The position numbers and the translations under genes were made by a program. DNA of 64,000 bases from JAFGXF01 sp963732595. GTDB taxonomy: Bacteria > Chloroflexota > Anaerolineae > Anaerolineales > Anaerolineaceae. The first letter of the stretch is position 1. The number at the start of each line of letters is the position of its first letter. Shown here piece by piece: positions 37,015 to 45,569 of the stretch. Under the pieces are notes generated by a model, which was not told where the DNA came from, did not search any database, and saw nothing but the letters and a program-made list of their open reading frames with translations. The DNA is taken from positions 1,736,001 to 1,800,000 of the forward strand of contig CAVSZZ010000002.1 in assembly GCA_963732595.1 (NCBI GenBank), written 5' to 3'.

Positions 37015-37686
37015 ATGGATATTATTTTTACTTCGATTCTCATCGGTTTGCTGGCTTCCATGAGCCCGTGCATGCTTCCTCTCTACCCCGGGTATCTGGC
37101 GTTTATCAGCGCAGCGGAAAGTCATAACAGGAATCCCAATAACCGGTATTTTCTGGGATTCTTTGTCTTGTTGGGTGTGCTGGTGATGATGCTTGCAATC
37201 GGAGGTCTGATCGCCTTGCTGTCAGTCTCGATCGGTCGTTTTCTGGCGGTGATCATTCCGCTGGCTGATCTGCTCATCCTGGCCCTGGGAATCCTGATGT
37301 TGATCGGAATCAATCCCTTTAAGCGGGTGCGTCAGTTCCGTTTACCCGTCCTGAATCACCAATTTGCAAACGCCTTCGTCTATGGTTTACTTTACGGACC
37401 ATTGACCCTGCCATGTTCAGGGGCACTGGTGGTGGGGATTTTTGCTTATTCAGTTACAGCCAGTGAGTTGTTCTCCAAACTGGGTGTATTCCTCTGGTTT
37501 GCCCTGGGCCTGGGTTTACCGTTGCTTCTCCTGTCGGTGATCTCCGAAGCAACTTCCCGCAAGTTGACGCACCTGCTGACCAGCCAGGCGCGCAGGATCG
37601 AAATCTTAAGTGGGGTGTTGTTGGTTGGTCTGGCGATCTATGACCTTATCGCCAACCGGGAACTGATTGGCAGCCTTTTTAGCTGA
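37015..37686 (+). CDS. ccdA: CcdA/DsbD-like transmembrane thiol-disulfide carrier, 223 aa
   Basis: Six hydrophobic helices with the two CcdA cysteines: MSPCMLPLYPGYLAF in the first helix and LTLPCSGALVVGIF in the fourth, the typical CcdA pair. It carries reducing equivalents from cytoplasmic thioredoxin to extracytoplasmic TlpA/ResA-type proteins. It follows the TlpA gene and is 1 bp from the 3' end of the convergent thioredoxin-like gene at 37688-38221. Together they form a transmembrane reducing circuit, possibly shared with cytochrome maturation or repair of oxidised proteins. Confidence 0.9.
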   Translation: MDIIFTSILIGLLASMSPCMLPLYPGYLAFISAAESHNRNPNNRYFLGFFVLLGVLVMMLAIGGLIALLSVSIGRFLAVIIPLADLLILALGILMLIGINPFKRVRQFRLPVLNHQFANAFVYGLLYGPLTLPCSGALVVGIFAYSVTASELFSKLGVFLWFALGLGLPLLLLSVISEATSRKLTHLLTSQARRIEILSGVLLVGLAIYDLIANRELIGSLFS

Positions 37687-37687
37687 G

Positions 37688-38221
37688 CTAATCAGGATAC
37701 AGTTCAGTCAGCAGGGTTATGATCGCCTTTTCCAGGGCTGGATTGCCGCCGCCAACTTGCTTATAACGCAGGTTACCCTGGCGATCGATCAGATAGTATG
37801 TGGGGATATACTGGCTGTCCCTCGCGTACCAATTATCTTGTGACAGATCCTGGATGACCACGTAATTGATATCAAGCCCCTCGATCTCATTTTTTAAATT
37901 GGTCAGGCTGCGAGTTTGTGCATCATCCCCGATATGCTGACCGATAACCACCAGACCCTCCCCTTTGTATTTACTGTAAAGAGCCCTCAACGAGGGCACT
38001 TCCTCTCGGCATGCCTGTCAGGTGAATTGCCAGACATCGACCAGTATGACCCTGCCCTTGAGCATCGATAATGAAAGCGGTTTGGAAACATGGAACCAGT
38101 AATCCCCCTTCAGGTCGCTGGCCGCGATGCCATCGACCCACCCGTTGGCTGTGGTGGATCCACTGCATGCCAGGCTGGCCAGCAGGAGCACCAGAAGGAT
38201 TTGGGTGGTCCTTGTGTACAT
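37688..38221 (-). CDS. Candidate selenocysteine-containing TlpA/DipZ-like thioredoxin lipoprotein, 177 aa (in-frame TGA at 38018-38020)
   Basis: Two pieces in one frame are separated only by TGA. The N-terminal piece is MYTRTTQILLVLLLASLAC (lipoprotein signal) to VDVWQFT. After the TGA it goes on QACREEVPSLRALYSKYKGE and then LVVIGQHI, DNWYARDSQYIPTYYLIDRQG (with the cis-Pro). In this family the segment normally reads W-x-Y/F-T-C-x-x-C, so the TGA (codon 68) sits exactly at the first catalytic Cys and Cys71 is the resolving one, giving U-Q-A-C. A hairpin follows 15-40 nt downstream with a G in the loop. The protein would be an extracytoplasmic reductase, next to CcdA. ATG 38221 has TATAAT 7 nt upstream. 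A plain nonsense mutation or read error is the alternative. Confidence 0.72.
37978..38002 (-). promoter_or_regulatory. SECIS-like hairpin downstream of the in-frame TGA
   Basis: On the minus strand a stem GCCCUC/GAGGGC (37997-37992 with 37988-37983) has loop GUU, with G first. Below one U-U mismatch the stem extends by four or five pairs (GAAG with CUUU). The apical G is 27 nt after the TGA, within the usual 16-37 nt range for bacterial SECIS elements. It is inside the coding sequence, as bacterial SECIS elements are. Candidate based on my reading; no folding program was used. Confidence 0.55.
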
Positions 38222-38228
38222 CAGGGGG

Positions 38229-38234
38229 ATTATA
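38229..38234 (-). promoter_or_regulatory. Perfect -10 element of the TGA-containing thioredoxin gene
   Basis: TATAAT on the minus strand ends 7 nt before the ATG at 38221, with no Shine-Dalgarno. As with the gene at 8879 the mRNA probably begins at or next to the start codon (leaderless). Confidence 0.5.
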
Positions 38235-38307
38235 GCGGATGGAGGTACCAAATGGTAGAAACCTGGTCATTAATCGTTTAACAAGGGCAGTTATTTGGCA
38301 ATACGAA

Positions 38308-38334
38308 CTAGTAAACTCATTATAGAGTTACTAG
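38308..38334. repeat. Imperfect inverted repeat in the giant-gene upstream region
   Basis: CTAGTAAACTC and GAGTTACTAG (with one unpaired A) flank ATTATA. It lies about 60 bp upstream of the 47-aa frame, where an operator or hairpin in the leader could act. No clear promoter hexamers were assigned around it. Confidence 0.35.
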
Positions 38335-38396
38335 GCGAATAATCCTTAATGTACTAGGTATTTAGGGGTTTTTTCAGGTGGGATATGGAGGATATT

Positions 38397-38540
38397 ATGA
38401 TTGCACCAATGACTAGTTCTTATGTGAATTACATGACTATTGTAATGATTCTTTTTGTCGTCTATAATGAAGCCATTACGAGTGGGAAATATTGGTATCT
38501 ATACATACCAGACATCTTTTCATTTGACACAAAGGGATAG
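38397..38540 (+). CDS. Possible 47-aa leader or membrane peptide upstream of the giant surface protein
   Basis: ATG 38397 is preceded by an excellent GGAGG at 5 nt, and the frame runs to TAG 38540, 2 bp before the ATG of the giant gene. The peptide has one hydrophobic stretch (YVNYMTIVMILFVVYNEA) and a Tyr/Phe-rich tail. The strong ribosome-binding site and the adjacency suggest translational coupling. No family recognised; a chance frame cannot be excluded. Confidence 0.45.
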   Translation: MIAPMTSSYVNYMTIVMILFVVYNEAITSGKYWYLYIPDIFSFDTKG

Positions 38541-38542
38541 TT

Positions 38543-41500
38543 ATGAACGCACATTCAGCCAATTTCCGCATTCTGTCGCTTATCATTCTCCTGGCGATGG
38601 TTCTGTCGCTTATTGCATTGCCTAACCGGTCTGTCCATGCTTTGGCTGCAGGCATATCCGATTATTACATCCCCACCACCTCCGGACAGATCATCGCTAT
38701 TTTTGCTGATAATGATAATGACACCGACTCTGCGCCTGACTTGATTAATGAAGCGGATGGTATGCATTACGTCATCGGCATGACGACCTATGTGGATGAT
38801 ACAGTCGTTTACTATGACCATTGGGAGAATGGGTATGGTTTCGATCCAGTAAACTTCACCGGTGCAGATGAAGTTTATTACGGTGACCAGGGCACGGTGA
38901 TGAGCTTTGTATCGACAAATGTCCCGGTAACCCGCCTGGCTGCTCCGAATGAACCCATCGCAGCCTGTGGGGCAAACAGTTCGAATCCAAACGGTGCAAC
39001 ATCAAATTGCTACGATGGTGGAGATCATGTCTATGTGACTGGCGGTGTGGCAGCCACCCTGACTGTTTGGCCCGAAACCGTGGGTACGGCTTATGCCCTC
39101 TCCTGGGGTCTTTATCCGACCAAACCCTACCAAAGCACCTATACCATCCCGGTTGGTGAGAACCTTACCAGCTACCTGGATTTTTCCAATACCTACGTGA
39201 TCGTACAATCCACCAGAGATGATAACCTGGTGACGATCAACGATCCGCAATTTACGGGTGTTGAAGTGTCAGTAACCCTGGACGCGGGAGAGTCGACTCA
39301 ACTCTATCATATCTATTCCGGGACAGTCGTCACGGCGACATACCCTGTTCAAACACTCTACATTGCAGGCAGGTATCATGGTGCCGGGGACTATGCGCTT
39401 GAACTTCGCGGTTACACCGGCATCCCAACCAGCATGTGGAATAATGAATACTTCAACCCGGTCAGCGGTCGAACCGGTGGTAATGGCACGGACCTCTACA
39501 TCTATAACCCGGGTAGTGCCCAGACCGTAACCTGGCAGGATCTGAGTGGTAGTGGAAGCTTTTCGATCGGTGCCGGGTCCACCATGGCGTATTCGGATGG
39601 AAGCGCAACCAACCATAAGGTCCCGGCTGACAGCGGGGTTCGTTTAACTGCCACCAGCGACTTCAATGTGATCGGTGCCGCCGATACGGAAGCCGGCTCT
39701 TACGAGTGGGGTTTCAATCTGATCCCTTCTGATCTGCTTGCCTCGGAGTATTTCCTGGGTTGGGCTCCAGGGACCCGGGATGATCAGGGTGTGCCCTCGA
39801 ACAATTGTTCCCCGGTTTGGGTCACTGCCACCCAGAATAATACGTCTGTCAGCATCGATTACAGCCCTGCTGATGGCATCTACGACCAGACGTTGATCCT
39901 GGATCAGTTGGAATCCATTCGAATCTATGATCCGGATTTTAACAATACCGGCATGAACCTGGTCGGCAACGGGCCTTTTGCTGCTGCCTGGGGTGAGGCT
40001 GGGCTCGATCAGAGTGGAGCATCTTGCGGTGGTTCCTCCCCGAATATGGACCTTGGATACACCGTGGTTCCTTACCTGGATGATTATGTTGACATCGTGT
40101 TGGACCTGGATAAGACAGCCGACCCAACCTTGATACTTAACCAGGCCGGGCAGGTGGTTGAATTCACACTCCTGGCATCCACGGATGCGCACAATGTCAC
40201 TTATATGGATGTCATTGACACGTTGCCAAACAACTGGCAGTATGTGGATGACAGCACAACCATCACTTTCCCGGATGATTCGACCTTGACGGGGAATGCA
40301 GCGGATCCATCCTCCATTATCGGCCAGGTTCTGACCTGGGATTTAAGTGATAACCTGCCTGCCGGTGAAACCCTATCCATCGTTTTTAAAGCAATCACCA
40401 CGGCCGCTCCGGGTGGGATCAGCATCAACACGGCGAGTGCCTCAGGTGAATTGGGAACGAAGTTATTCACCGCCATGGATACTGCCACGGTCAATATATC
40501 GGATATCCAGGTGTCTAAAGATTCGAATGTGACCGGTTTATTAAAGGCGGGGGACTTGATCGATTACACCCTAACCCTGGCCAATACCAGCCTGCTGCCA
40601 CACAACCAGATCGTTGTGCGGGACCCGCTTCCGGCGGGGACAAGTTATGTGGCGAACAGCACGGTGGTCAGCGGTAAGGTGCTGGGGACGTATCTCGATC
40701 AATTTGGTACGGCTGCCTACAACAACAGCAATGGCACTTTCGCCTGGAGTTCTTCATGGTCCGAGGGTGGCGCTGAATCAGGGAACAATGCATCAACCGG
40801 GCTCATCATCATAACCGGAGGGCGCCTGCAATTCCGGGATACCGGTACTCCTCCCCGCGATTATTACTTGACTCGGACAGCGGACTTAACAGGAGCCAGC
40901 CGCGCAACCCTGAGTTTTACCTATAGCGAAGCCGGTAATCTTGAAACCGAGGATGGTTTCCACGTGGATGTTTATGACGGTAGTGACTGGCATACCGTCC
41001 TGACCGTGAACAATGATTTCACCGGACCTTTGACGGCTAGCTATAACATTACCAACTGGGTCAATGCCAATACCCAGGTCCGTGTCGTTGCCAATGGATA
41101 CGCGGGTACAGGCGAATATCTTTACCTGGATAATGTCAGTATTCAATTTGACAAAACAATGACCAAGGATAATATCGCCGGTGGCTCATATTCAGATTTG
41201 TTGAACGGGATTCCGGAAAACCTGGTCGTCTCCGGTGATGCATTCACCCTGCCTGGCGGGGCAGCCATGACCGTGTCCTACCGCGTGCAGGTCAATAATC
41301 CGCTGGACTTAGGTTTGATGAATATCGAAAATGAGGTTTACACCAGCAATGCTGATGACCCGCGCGAGAGCAAGGGCTCGGTGGCGGATGCGCTGGAGGT
41401 CATCGATGTTTCACTGGAGGGTGCACTCTCGGACGTGACGCCGGAAATTGGCTCGACCGTCACCTTTACCCTGACCGTTGCGAACCCAACCGGTTTCCAG

Positions 41501-44446
41501 GCAGCGAACAACCTGACGGTTACCGATATTGTTCCGACCGGCTTTGCTTACCTGCCGGGTACGATCACCGGGGGTACCAGCCACGATGACAGCAATCCTT
41601 CCGGGACTGGCCTGACCTGGACGCTCGCATCCCTGGCAGCGGATAGCAGCGTTGTCTTGACCTACCAGGCGACCACGCTTGGTACCGGGATCTATGATAA
41701 TTATGTTGAGATCACGAGTTATAGTCAGTACGATTTTGATTCACGCCCAGGCAATGGGCAGCAGAGCCCGGATGAGGATGATGATGTCACCATCTTGATT
41801 GAGTTGATCGCTGCACCGGCATTGCTTGTTCATACAAACACAGATCTGACGGAAGTCGACAATGCCGGGGATGTGATCGAATACACGGTGGCAGTCGAAA
41901 ACATCGGTAATATCTCATTGACAACCATATCGGTGGACGACCCGGATGTGATACTGGCGTATCAATCCGGTGACAGCAACACCGATGGCATCCTGGATGT
42001 GACGGAAACCTGGGTGTATTCCGGAAGCTATGTAGTGACCCAGGTGGAGATGGATGCGGGTGGTACGATCCAAAGTGTTGTCACCGCAGATAGTGCTGAG
42101 AGTCCGGCTGACACCTACACGGCAGACACTCCCATCGTCCAGAACCCGGCATTGAATGTCTCTACGGCCACGAACCTGAGTGAGGTTGACAGTGCTGGAG
42201 ATTTGATCACTTACACGGTTGAGGTGGAAAACACCGGCAACATCAGTCTGACGGGAATCCTGGTAAGTGACCCGGCGATCGGTTTTATCTATGGTTCCGG
42301 TGACACAGACCTGGATGGTGAATTGGATGTGACCGAAATCTGGGTGTATACCGGCAGTCACCTGGTGACCCAAGCTGAGATGGATGCCGGAGGGATCATC
42401 CATACTGTCGTCACTGCTGATAGTATTGAAGGTGAGCTTGACTCATTTGTTACAGATATACCCATAATCCAGGCCCCTGCTTTGGATGTCACCACGAGCA
42501 CAGACCTGACGGAAGTCGATAATGCCGGGGATGTGATCCATTACACGGTCAGTGTCGAAAATACCGGTAACATTTCCCTGACCGGTATCGCGGTCAATGA
42601 CCCGGAAGTGACCTTCATTTACCAGTCCGGTGACACCAATTCCAATGGCATCTTGGATGTGACAGAAACCTGGGTGTACACCGGCAGCTATTTAGTGACC
42701 CAGGCAGAGATGGATGCCGGCGGGACGATCGAGACGACCGTGACCGCGGATGCATCCGAGAGCGACCCGGATTTGGCCACGACGAGTCTACCGATTATCC
42801 AGAATCCGATTGTGGATATCACGGCGATAACAGACTTGAGCTCGGTGGATGAAGCTGGCGATGTGATCAACTACACCGTCAGCGTGGAGAACACCGGAAA
42901 TGTCAGCCTATCCAATATCGATATGCTTGGCTCGGAGGTACCGTTGACGTATGTCTCCGGGGACACAGATGCGGATGGTGAGCTGGATGTGGATGAAACC
43001 TGGGTATTCACCGGCAGTTACCTGGTGACCCAGGAGGATATGGATGCTGGTGGCGTGGTCAGTACCGATCTGATCGTGGATACGGCTGAAACAGCCCCGG
43101 ATACCTTCACGAGTGATGTGACGATTACCCAGAACCCGGGGAGTATGGTTTCGATGACATCGGATCCTACAACTGTCGATTCGGCGGATGATGAGATCAC
43201 ATACACCATTACCGTTGAGAATACCGGGAATGTGACCCTGACCGGTATCACGGTGACAGACACACCGGATCTGGTCTGGATGTTAACCGGCGATACAAAC
43301 AGTGATGGTGAACTGGATGTGGACGAAACCTGGGTATACACCGGGACCTACACAGTTACCCAGGAGGATATTGATACCGGTGGACCGATACATGCCGAAG
43401 TAAGCGTCGATTCCAACCAGGGTGAGCCTGAAATAGGTGAAGTGGATGTGACGGTCACTCAGACCCCGGGTATGCTGGTCACACTCTCAGCAGATCCAAC
43501 TTCTGTAGATGAAGCCGGCGATGTGATCGATTACACCCTGACCGTGGAAAATACCGGCAACCTGACTTTAACCGGTATCACATTGGTCGATACACCCGAC
43601 ATCACCTGGGTATTGACTGGGGACGCCGACTTGGATGGTAACCTGGATGTGGACGAAATCTGGACGTATTCGGCTTCGCATACCCTCACCCAGGCTGAGA
43701 TCAATATCGGCGATCCGATCCACCTGCAGACTGATGTGGACAGCGATCAGACAAGCCTCGAAACCGATGAGGTGGATGTCCTGATCGTTAATGCGATCCC
43801 GGTTGCAGTGGGAGACAGTTATGACATGCACTGGTCGGATGCCGGTTTGTCCATTACGGCTGATGCTGGTGTCCTGGACAATGACAACGATGTGAATCTG
43901 AATCCATTAACGGCGGAACTTGTCACCGATGGGATCAATGGGTCCGTGGATCTGGCAGCGGATGGCTCTTTCAATTACACACCGACCTTGGGGTATTATG
44001 GACCGGCTGACAGCTTCACCTATCGTGTTTTCGACGGCCTGGATTACTCTGAGCCAGCGACGGTCACGATCAATTTCACCAACACACTCCCGGCCGGGTT
44101 GGCAGATGAATACTCGGCTACAGTGAATCTGGCCCTTTCAGTGAATGCGACGAATGGTTTATTGCATAATGATGGTGATGGGGATGGCGATCCGATTACA
44201 GCCGAACTGGTTACCGGTCCTGCTCCTGCGGAGGGCAGCCTGCTCTTGAACGCGGATGGTTCATTCACCTTCACCCCGGCCGACGGGTTCACCGGCGATG
44301 TCACCTTCACGTATCGCCTGTACGATGGGCTGGAGTATTCAGACCCGATCACGGTAACCATTCATGTCGGGGGAATCCGGATTTACCTTCCGATCATCCG
44401 CAGGCCTGCGATCTATAAGGTTTACCTGCCGATCAATGTCAGGTGA
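38543..44446 (+). CDS. Giant secreted surface protein with six tandem 110-residue domains, 1967 aa
   Basis: A signal peptide (MNAHSANFRILSLIILLAMVL ... HALAAG) leads into an N-terminal region (to about residue 530) with YYIPTTSGQIIAIF and repeated beta strands as in IgGFc-binding-like domains. DUF11-type domains follow (about 530-700 and 990-1085). Six tandem repeats then span residues 1092-1751, each exactly 110 aa, starting PALLVHTNTDLTEVDNAGD or similar with an inner GD(T/S)xxDGxLDVxETWVY turn. After them are two cadherin-like/Calx-beta-like tandem domains (YDMHWSDAGLSI, NADGSFTFTPADGFTGD). The end IYLPIIRRPAIYKVYLPINVR may be a cell-surface sorting tail. It is a likely adhesin or S-layer component. 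Confidence 0.87.
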   Translation: MNAHSANFRILSLIILLAMVLSLIALPNRSVHALAAGISDYYIPTTSGQIIAIFADNDNDTDSAPDLINEADGMHYVIGMTTYVDDTVVYYDHWENGYGFDPVNFTGADEVYYGDQGTVMSFVSTNVPVTRLAAPNEPIAACGANSSNPNGATSNCYDGGDHVYVTGGVAATLTVWPETVGTAYALSWGLYPTKPYQSTYTIPVGENLTSYLDFSNTYVIVQSTRDDNLVTINDPQFTGVEVSVTLDAGESTQLYHIYSGTVVTATYPVQTLYIAGRYHGAGDYALELRGYTGIPTSMWNNEYFNPVSGRTGGNGTDLYIYNPGSAQTVTWQDLSGSGSFSIGAGSTMAYSDGSATNHKVPADSGVRLTATSDFNVIGAADTEAGSYEWGFNLIPSDLLASEYFLGWAPGTRDDQGVPSNNCSPVWVTATQNNTSVSIDYSPADGIYDQTLILDQLESIRIYDPDFNNTGMNLVGNGPFAAAWGEAGLDQSGASCGGSSPNMDLGYTVVPYLDDYVDIVLDLDKTADPTLILNQAGQVVEFTLLASTDAHNVTYMDVIDTLPNNWQYVDDSTTITFPDDSTLTGNAADPSSIIGQVLTWDLSDNLPAGETLSIVFKAITTAAPGGISINTASASGELGTKLFTAMDTATVNISDIQVSKDSNVTGLLKAGDLIDYTLTLANTSLLPHNQIVVRDPLPAGTSYVANSTVVSGKVLGTYLDQFGTAAYNNSNGTFAWSSSWSEGGAESGNNASTGLIIITGGRLQFRDTGTPPRDYYLTRTADLTGASRATLSFTYSEAGNLETEDGFHVDVYDGSDWHTVLTVNNDFTGPLTASYNITNWVNANTQVRVVANGYAGTGEYLYLDNVSIQFDKTMTKDNIAGGSYSDLLNGIPENLVVSGDAFTLPGGAAMTVSYRVQVNNPLDLGLMNIENEVYTSNADDPRESKGSVADALEVIDVSLEGALSDVTPEIGSTVTFTLTVANPTGFQAANNLTVTDIVPTGFAYLPGTITGGTSHDDSNPSGTGLTWTLASLAADSSVVLTYQATTLGTGIYDNYVEITSYSQYDFDSRPGNGQQSPDEDDDVTILIELIAAPALLVHTNTDLTEVDNAGDVIEYTVAVENIGNISLTTISVDDPDVILAYQSGDSNTDGILDVTETWVYSGSYVVTQVEMDAGGTIQSVVTADSAESPADTYTADTPIVQNPALNVSTATNLSEVDSAGDLITYTVEVENTGNISLTGILVSDPAIGFIYGSGDTDLDGELDVTEIWVYTGSHLVTQAEMDAGGIIHTVVTADSIEGELDSFVTDIPIIQAPALDVTTSTDLTEVDNAGDVIHYTVSVENTGNISLTGIAVNDPEVTFIYQSGDTNSNGILDVTETWVYTGSYLVTQAEMDAGGTIETTVTADASESDPDLATTSLPIIQNPIVDITAITDLSSVDEAGDVINYTVSVENTGNVSLSNIDMLGSEVPLTYVSGDTDADGELDVDETWVFTGSYLVTQEDMDAGGVVSTDLIVDTAETAPDTFTSDVTITQNPGSMVSMTSDPTTVDSADDEITYTITVENTGNVTLTGITVTDTPDLVWMLTGDTNSDGELDVDETWVYTGTYTVTQEDIDTGGPIHAEVSVDSNQGEPEIGEVDVTVTQTPGMLVTLSADPTSVDEAGDVIDYTLTVENTGNLTLTGITLVDTPDITWVLTGDADLDGNLDVDEIWTYSASHTLTQAEINIGDPIHLQTDVDSDQTSLETDEVDVLIVNAIPVAVGDSYDMHWSDAGLSITADAGVLDNDNDVNLNPLTAELVTDGINGSVDLAADGSFNYTPTLGYYGPADSFTYRVFDGLDYSEPATVTINFTNTLPAGLADEYSATVNLALSVNATNGLLHNDGDGDGDPITAELVTGPAPAEGSLLLNADGSFTFTPADGFTGDVTFTYRLYDGLEYSDPITVTIHVGGIRIYLPIIRRPAIYKVYLPINVR
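41816..43795 (+). repeat. Six in-phase tandem repeats of exactly 330 bp inside the giant gene
   Basis: Repeat starts (the CCG/CCT codon of NPA/NPG/TPG-type beginnings) fall at 41816, 42146, 42476, 42806, 43136 and 43466, all 330 bp apart. The last ends about 43795. Protein repeats are diverged (estimated by eye to share about half of their residues), but no indel has occurred between any two. This indicates length-constrained domains, each with a Ca-binding-like GDxxxDGxLDV loop. Confidence 0.9.
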
Positions 44447-44479
44447 GTAATCACTGATTCAAACAAGGAATTGTTAACC

Positions 44480-44511
44480 ACACCGGGCAGTTTATACTGC
44501 CCGGTGTTTTT
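44480..44511 (+). terminator. Intrinsic terminator after the giant gene
   Basis: A 12-bp stem (44480-44491 with 44496-44507) and a 4-nt loop are followed by TTTTTAT. It lies 33 bp after the giant-gene stop and separates it from the convergent gene at 44538-45569. Confidence 0.88.
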
Positions 44512-44537
44512 ATCTGGTAATCTCTTTTTCAGAGAAA

Positions 44538-45569
44538 TCAATTTGAAGGTTTCTTGAGAAAGAAGCCAATAATCATGAGTGGCAGGATCGACCCACCCAG
44601 GCAGGTAGATACCCCCCCGGAATCTTCCCCATTGTGAGTCACAGGTATATCTACAGTCGGAAATGAGGCTGGCTCGGTAATCGCAAGAGGTTGCTGGAGT
44701 GTGCCTTCCGCCCAACGGTGATAATAGACATTCAGAAGGGGAATGAACTCTTCGGTGGCTTTCCGGCTGCCGGCTTCATTGGGATGGTCATCGCCGGAGC
44801 GGTAAGCCAGGGTGTCTCTACTCCCGGGAATGTGGACGATCGATCCATCCTGCCAGGTGTGATGGGCATCCTTGCCGGTCAGGACATTGTAAAAGTCAAA
44901 GACAGCCACATTATTAAGGGGGTAATCATTCTCTGCCAGCCAGTCATTCACCAGCCAGTTATTGAATGCGCGCGCATTGGCTGCATTCGAACGGTCCGAG
45001 AGGGGCGGGGCGGTGATCACGATGAACAGTTTATCGGGTCGGGTGGCGAAATAATCCAGAATTGTGTTGTAGACATACTTGGCTCCTGCCACTGTCATCT
45101 CGGCGTAGGTGCCGGGCGGATCGTCCGGGCTGCCGTAAAGGTCCGAGTTGGGGAAGCAGGATTTGAACAGGATAATGGTGTTCTCGCCGCCCGGATCGGC
45201 TAGGCTGCGTGTGTAGGATGAGTTTTGCCCGCTTTCATTCAAGAGTGCTTCCATGTAGGTGGGTGTATTTGGCGAAGCGAACCATTCCTCCCAATTGGGG
45301 ATATCGGTGCGATCGCCGATCGCATCCGGTCCCCAGCCATAATTGGTATCGCTGACGAAGTAGTTGTTTTCGCCCAGTTTCAACCCGAGATCGCCGTAAC
45401 CGTCGGTCAGCCAGTTTTCGCCGGTCGAGTGATGGATGAAGATCAGCTTGATCGTTCCGTCTGGTGGATTGGGATTTTCGTATTGGGATATTGAGAGAGT
45501 ATTTGGAGACACCGATGCGAAAAGAAATACCACCAGTGGTATCAGGACGTTAACTCGTGTATTTTGCAT
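44538..45569 (-). CDS. Secreted SGNH-hydrolase-like protein with C-terminal membrane anchor, 343 aa
   Basis: A signal peptide (MQNTRVNVLIPLVVFLFASV) is followed by an alpha/beta domain. FIHHSTGENW stands where SGNH hydrolases have their first block, and the last block has DDHPNEAGSRKATEEFIPLL with the expected catalytic Asp-x-x-His pattern. The nucleophile is not certain (HHSTG rather than GDS). The C-terminus CLGGSILPLMIIGFFLKKPSN is a hydrophobic anchor followed by Lys residues. It may act on O-acyl groups of a surface glycan. Transcribed convergently with the giant gene. Annotated as a carbohydrate-esterase-like candidate only. Confidence 0.65.
   Translation of the reverse strand: MQNTRVNVLIPLVVFLFASVSPNTLSISQYENPNPPDGTIKLIFIHHSTGENWLTDGYGDLGLKLGENNYFVSDTNYGWGPDAIGDRTDIPNWEEWFASPNTPTYMEALLNESGQNSSYTRSLADPGGENTIILFKSCFPNSDLYGSPDDPPGTYAEMTVAGAKYVYNTILDYFATRPDKLFIVITAPPLSDRSNAANARAFNNWLVNDWLAENDYPLNNVAVFDFYNVLTGKDAHHTWQDGSIVHIPGSRDTLAYRSGDDHPNEAGSRKATEEFIPLLNVYYHRWAEGTLQQPLAITEPASFPTVDIPVTHNGEDSGGVSTCLGGSILPLMIIGFFLKKPSN

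Noticed and set aside
41816..43795. Possible CRISPR-like regular spacing
   Set aside because: Units are 330 bp, coding and adjacent without spacers; they are protein-domain repeats.
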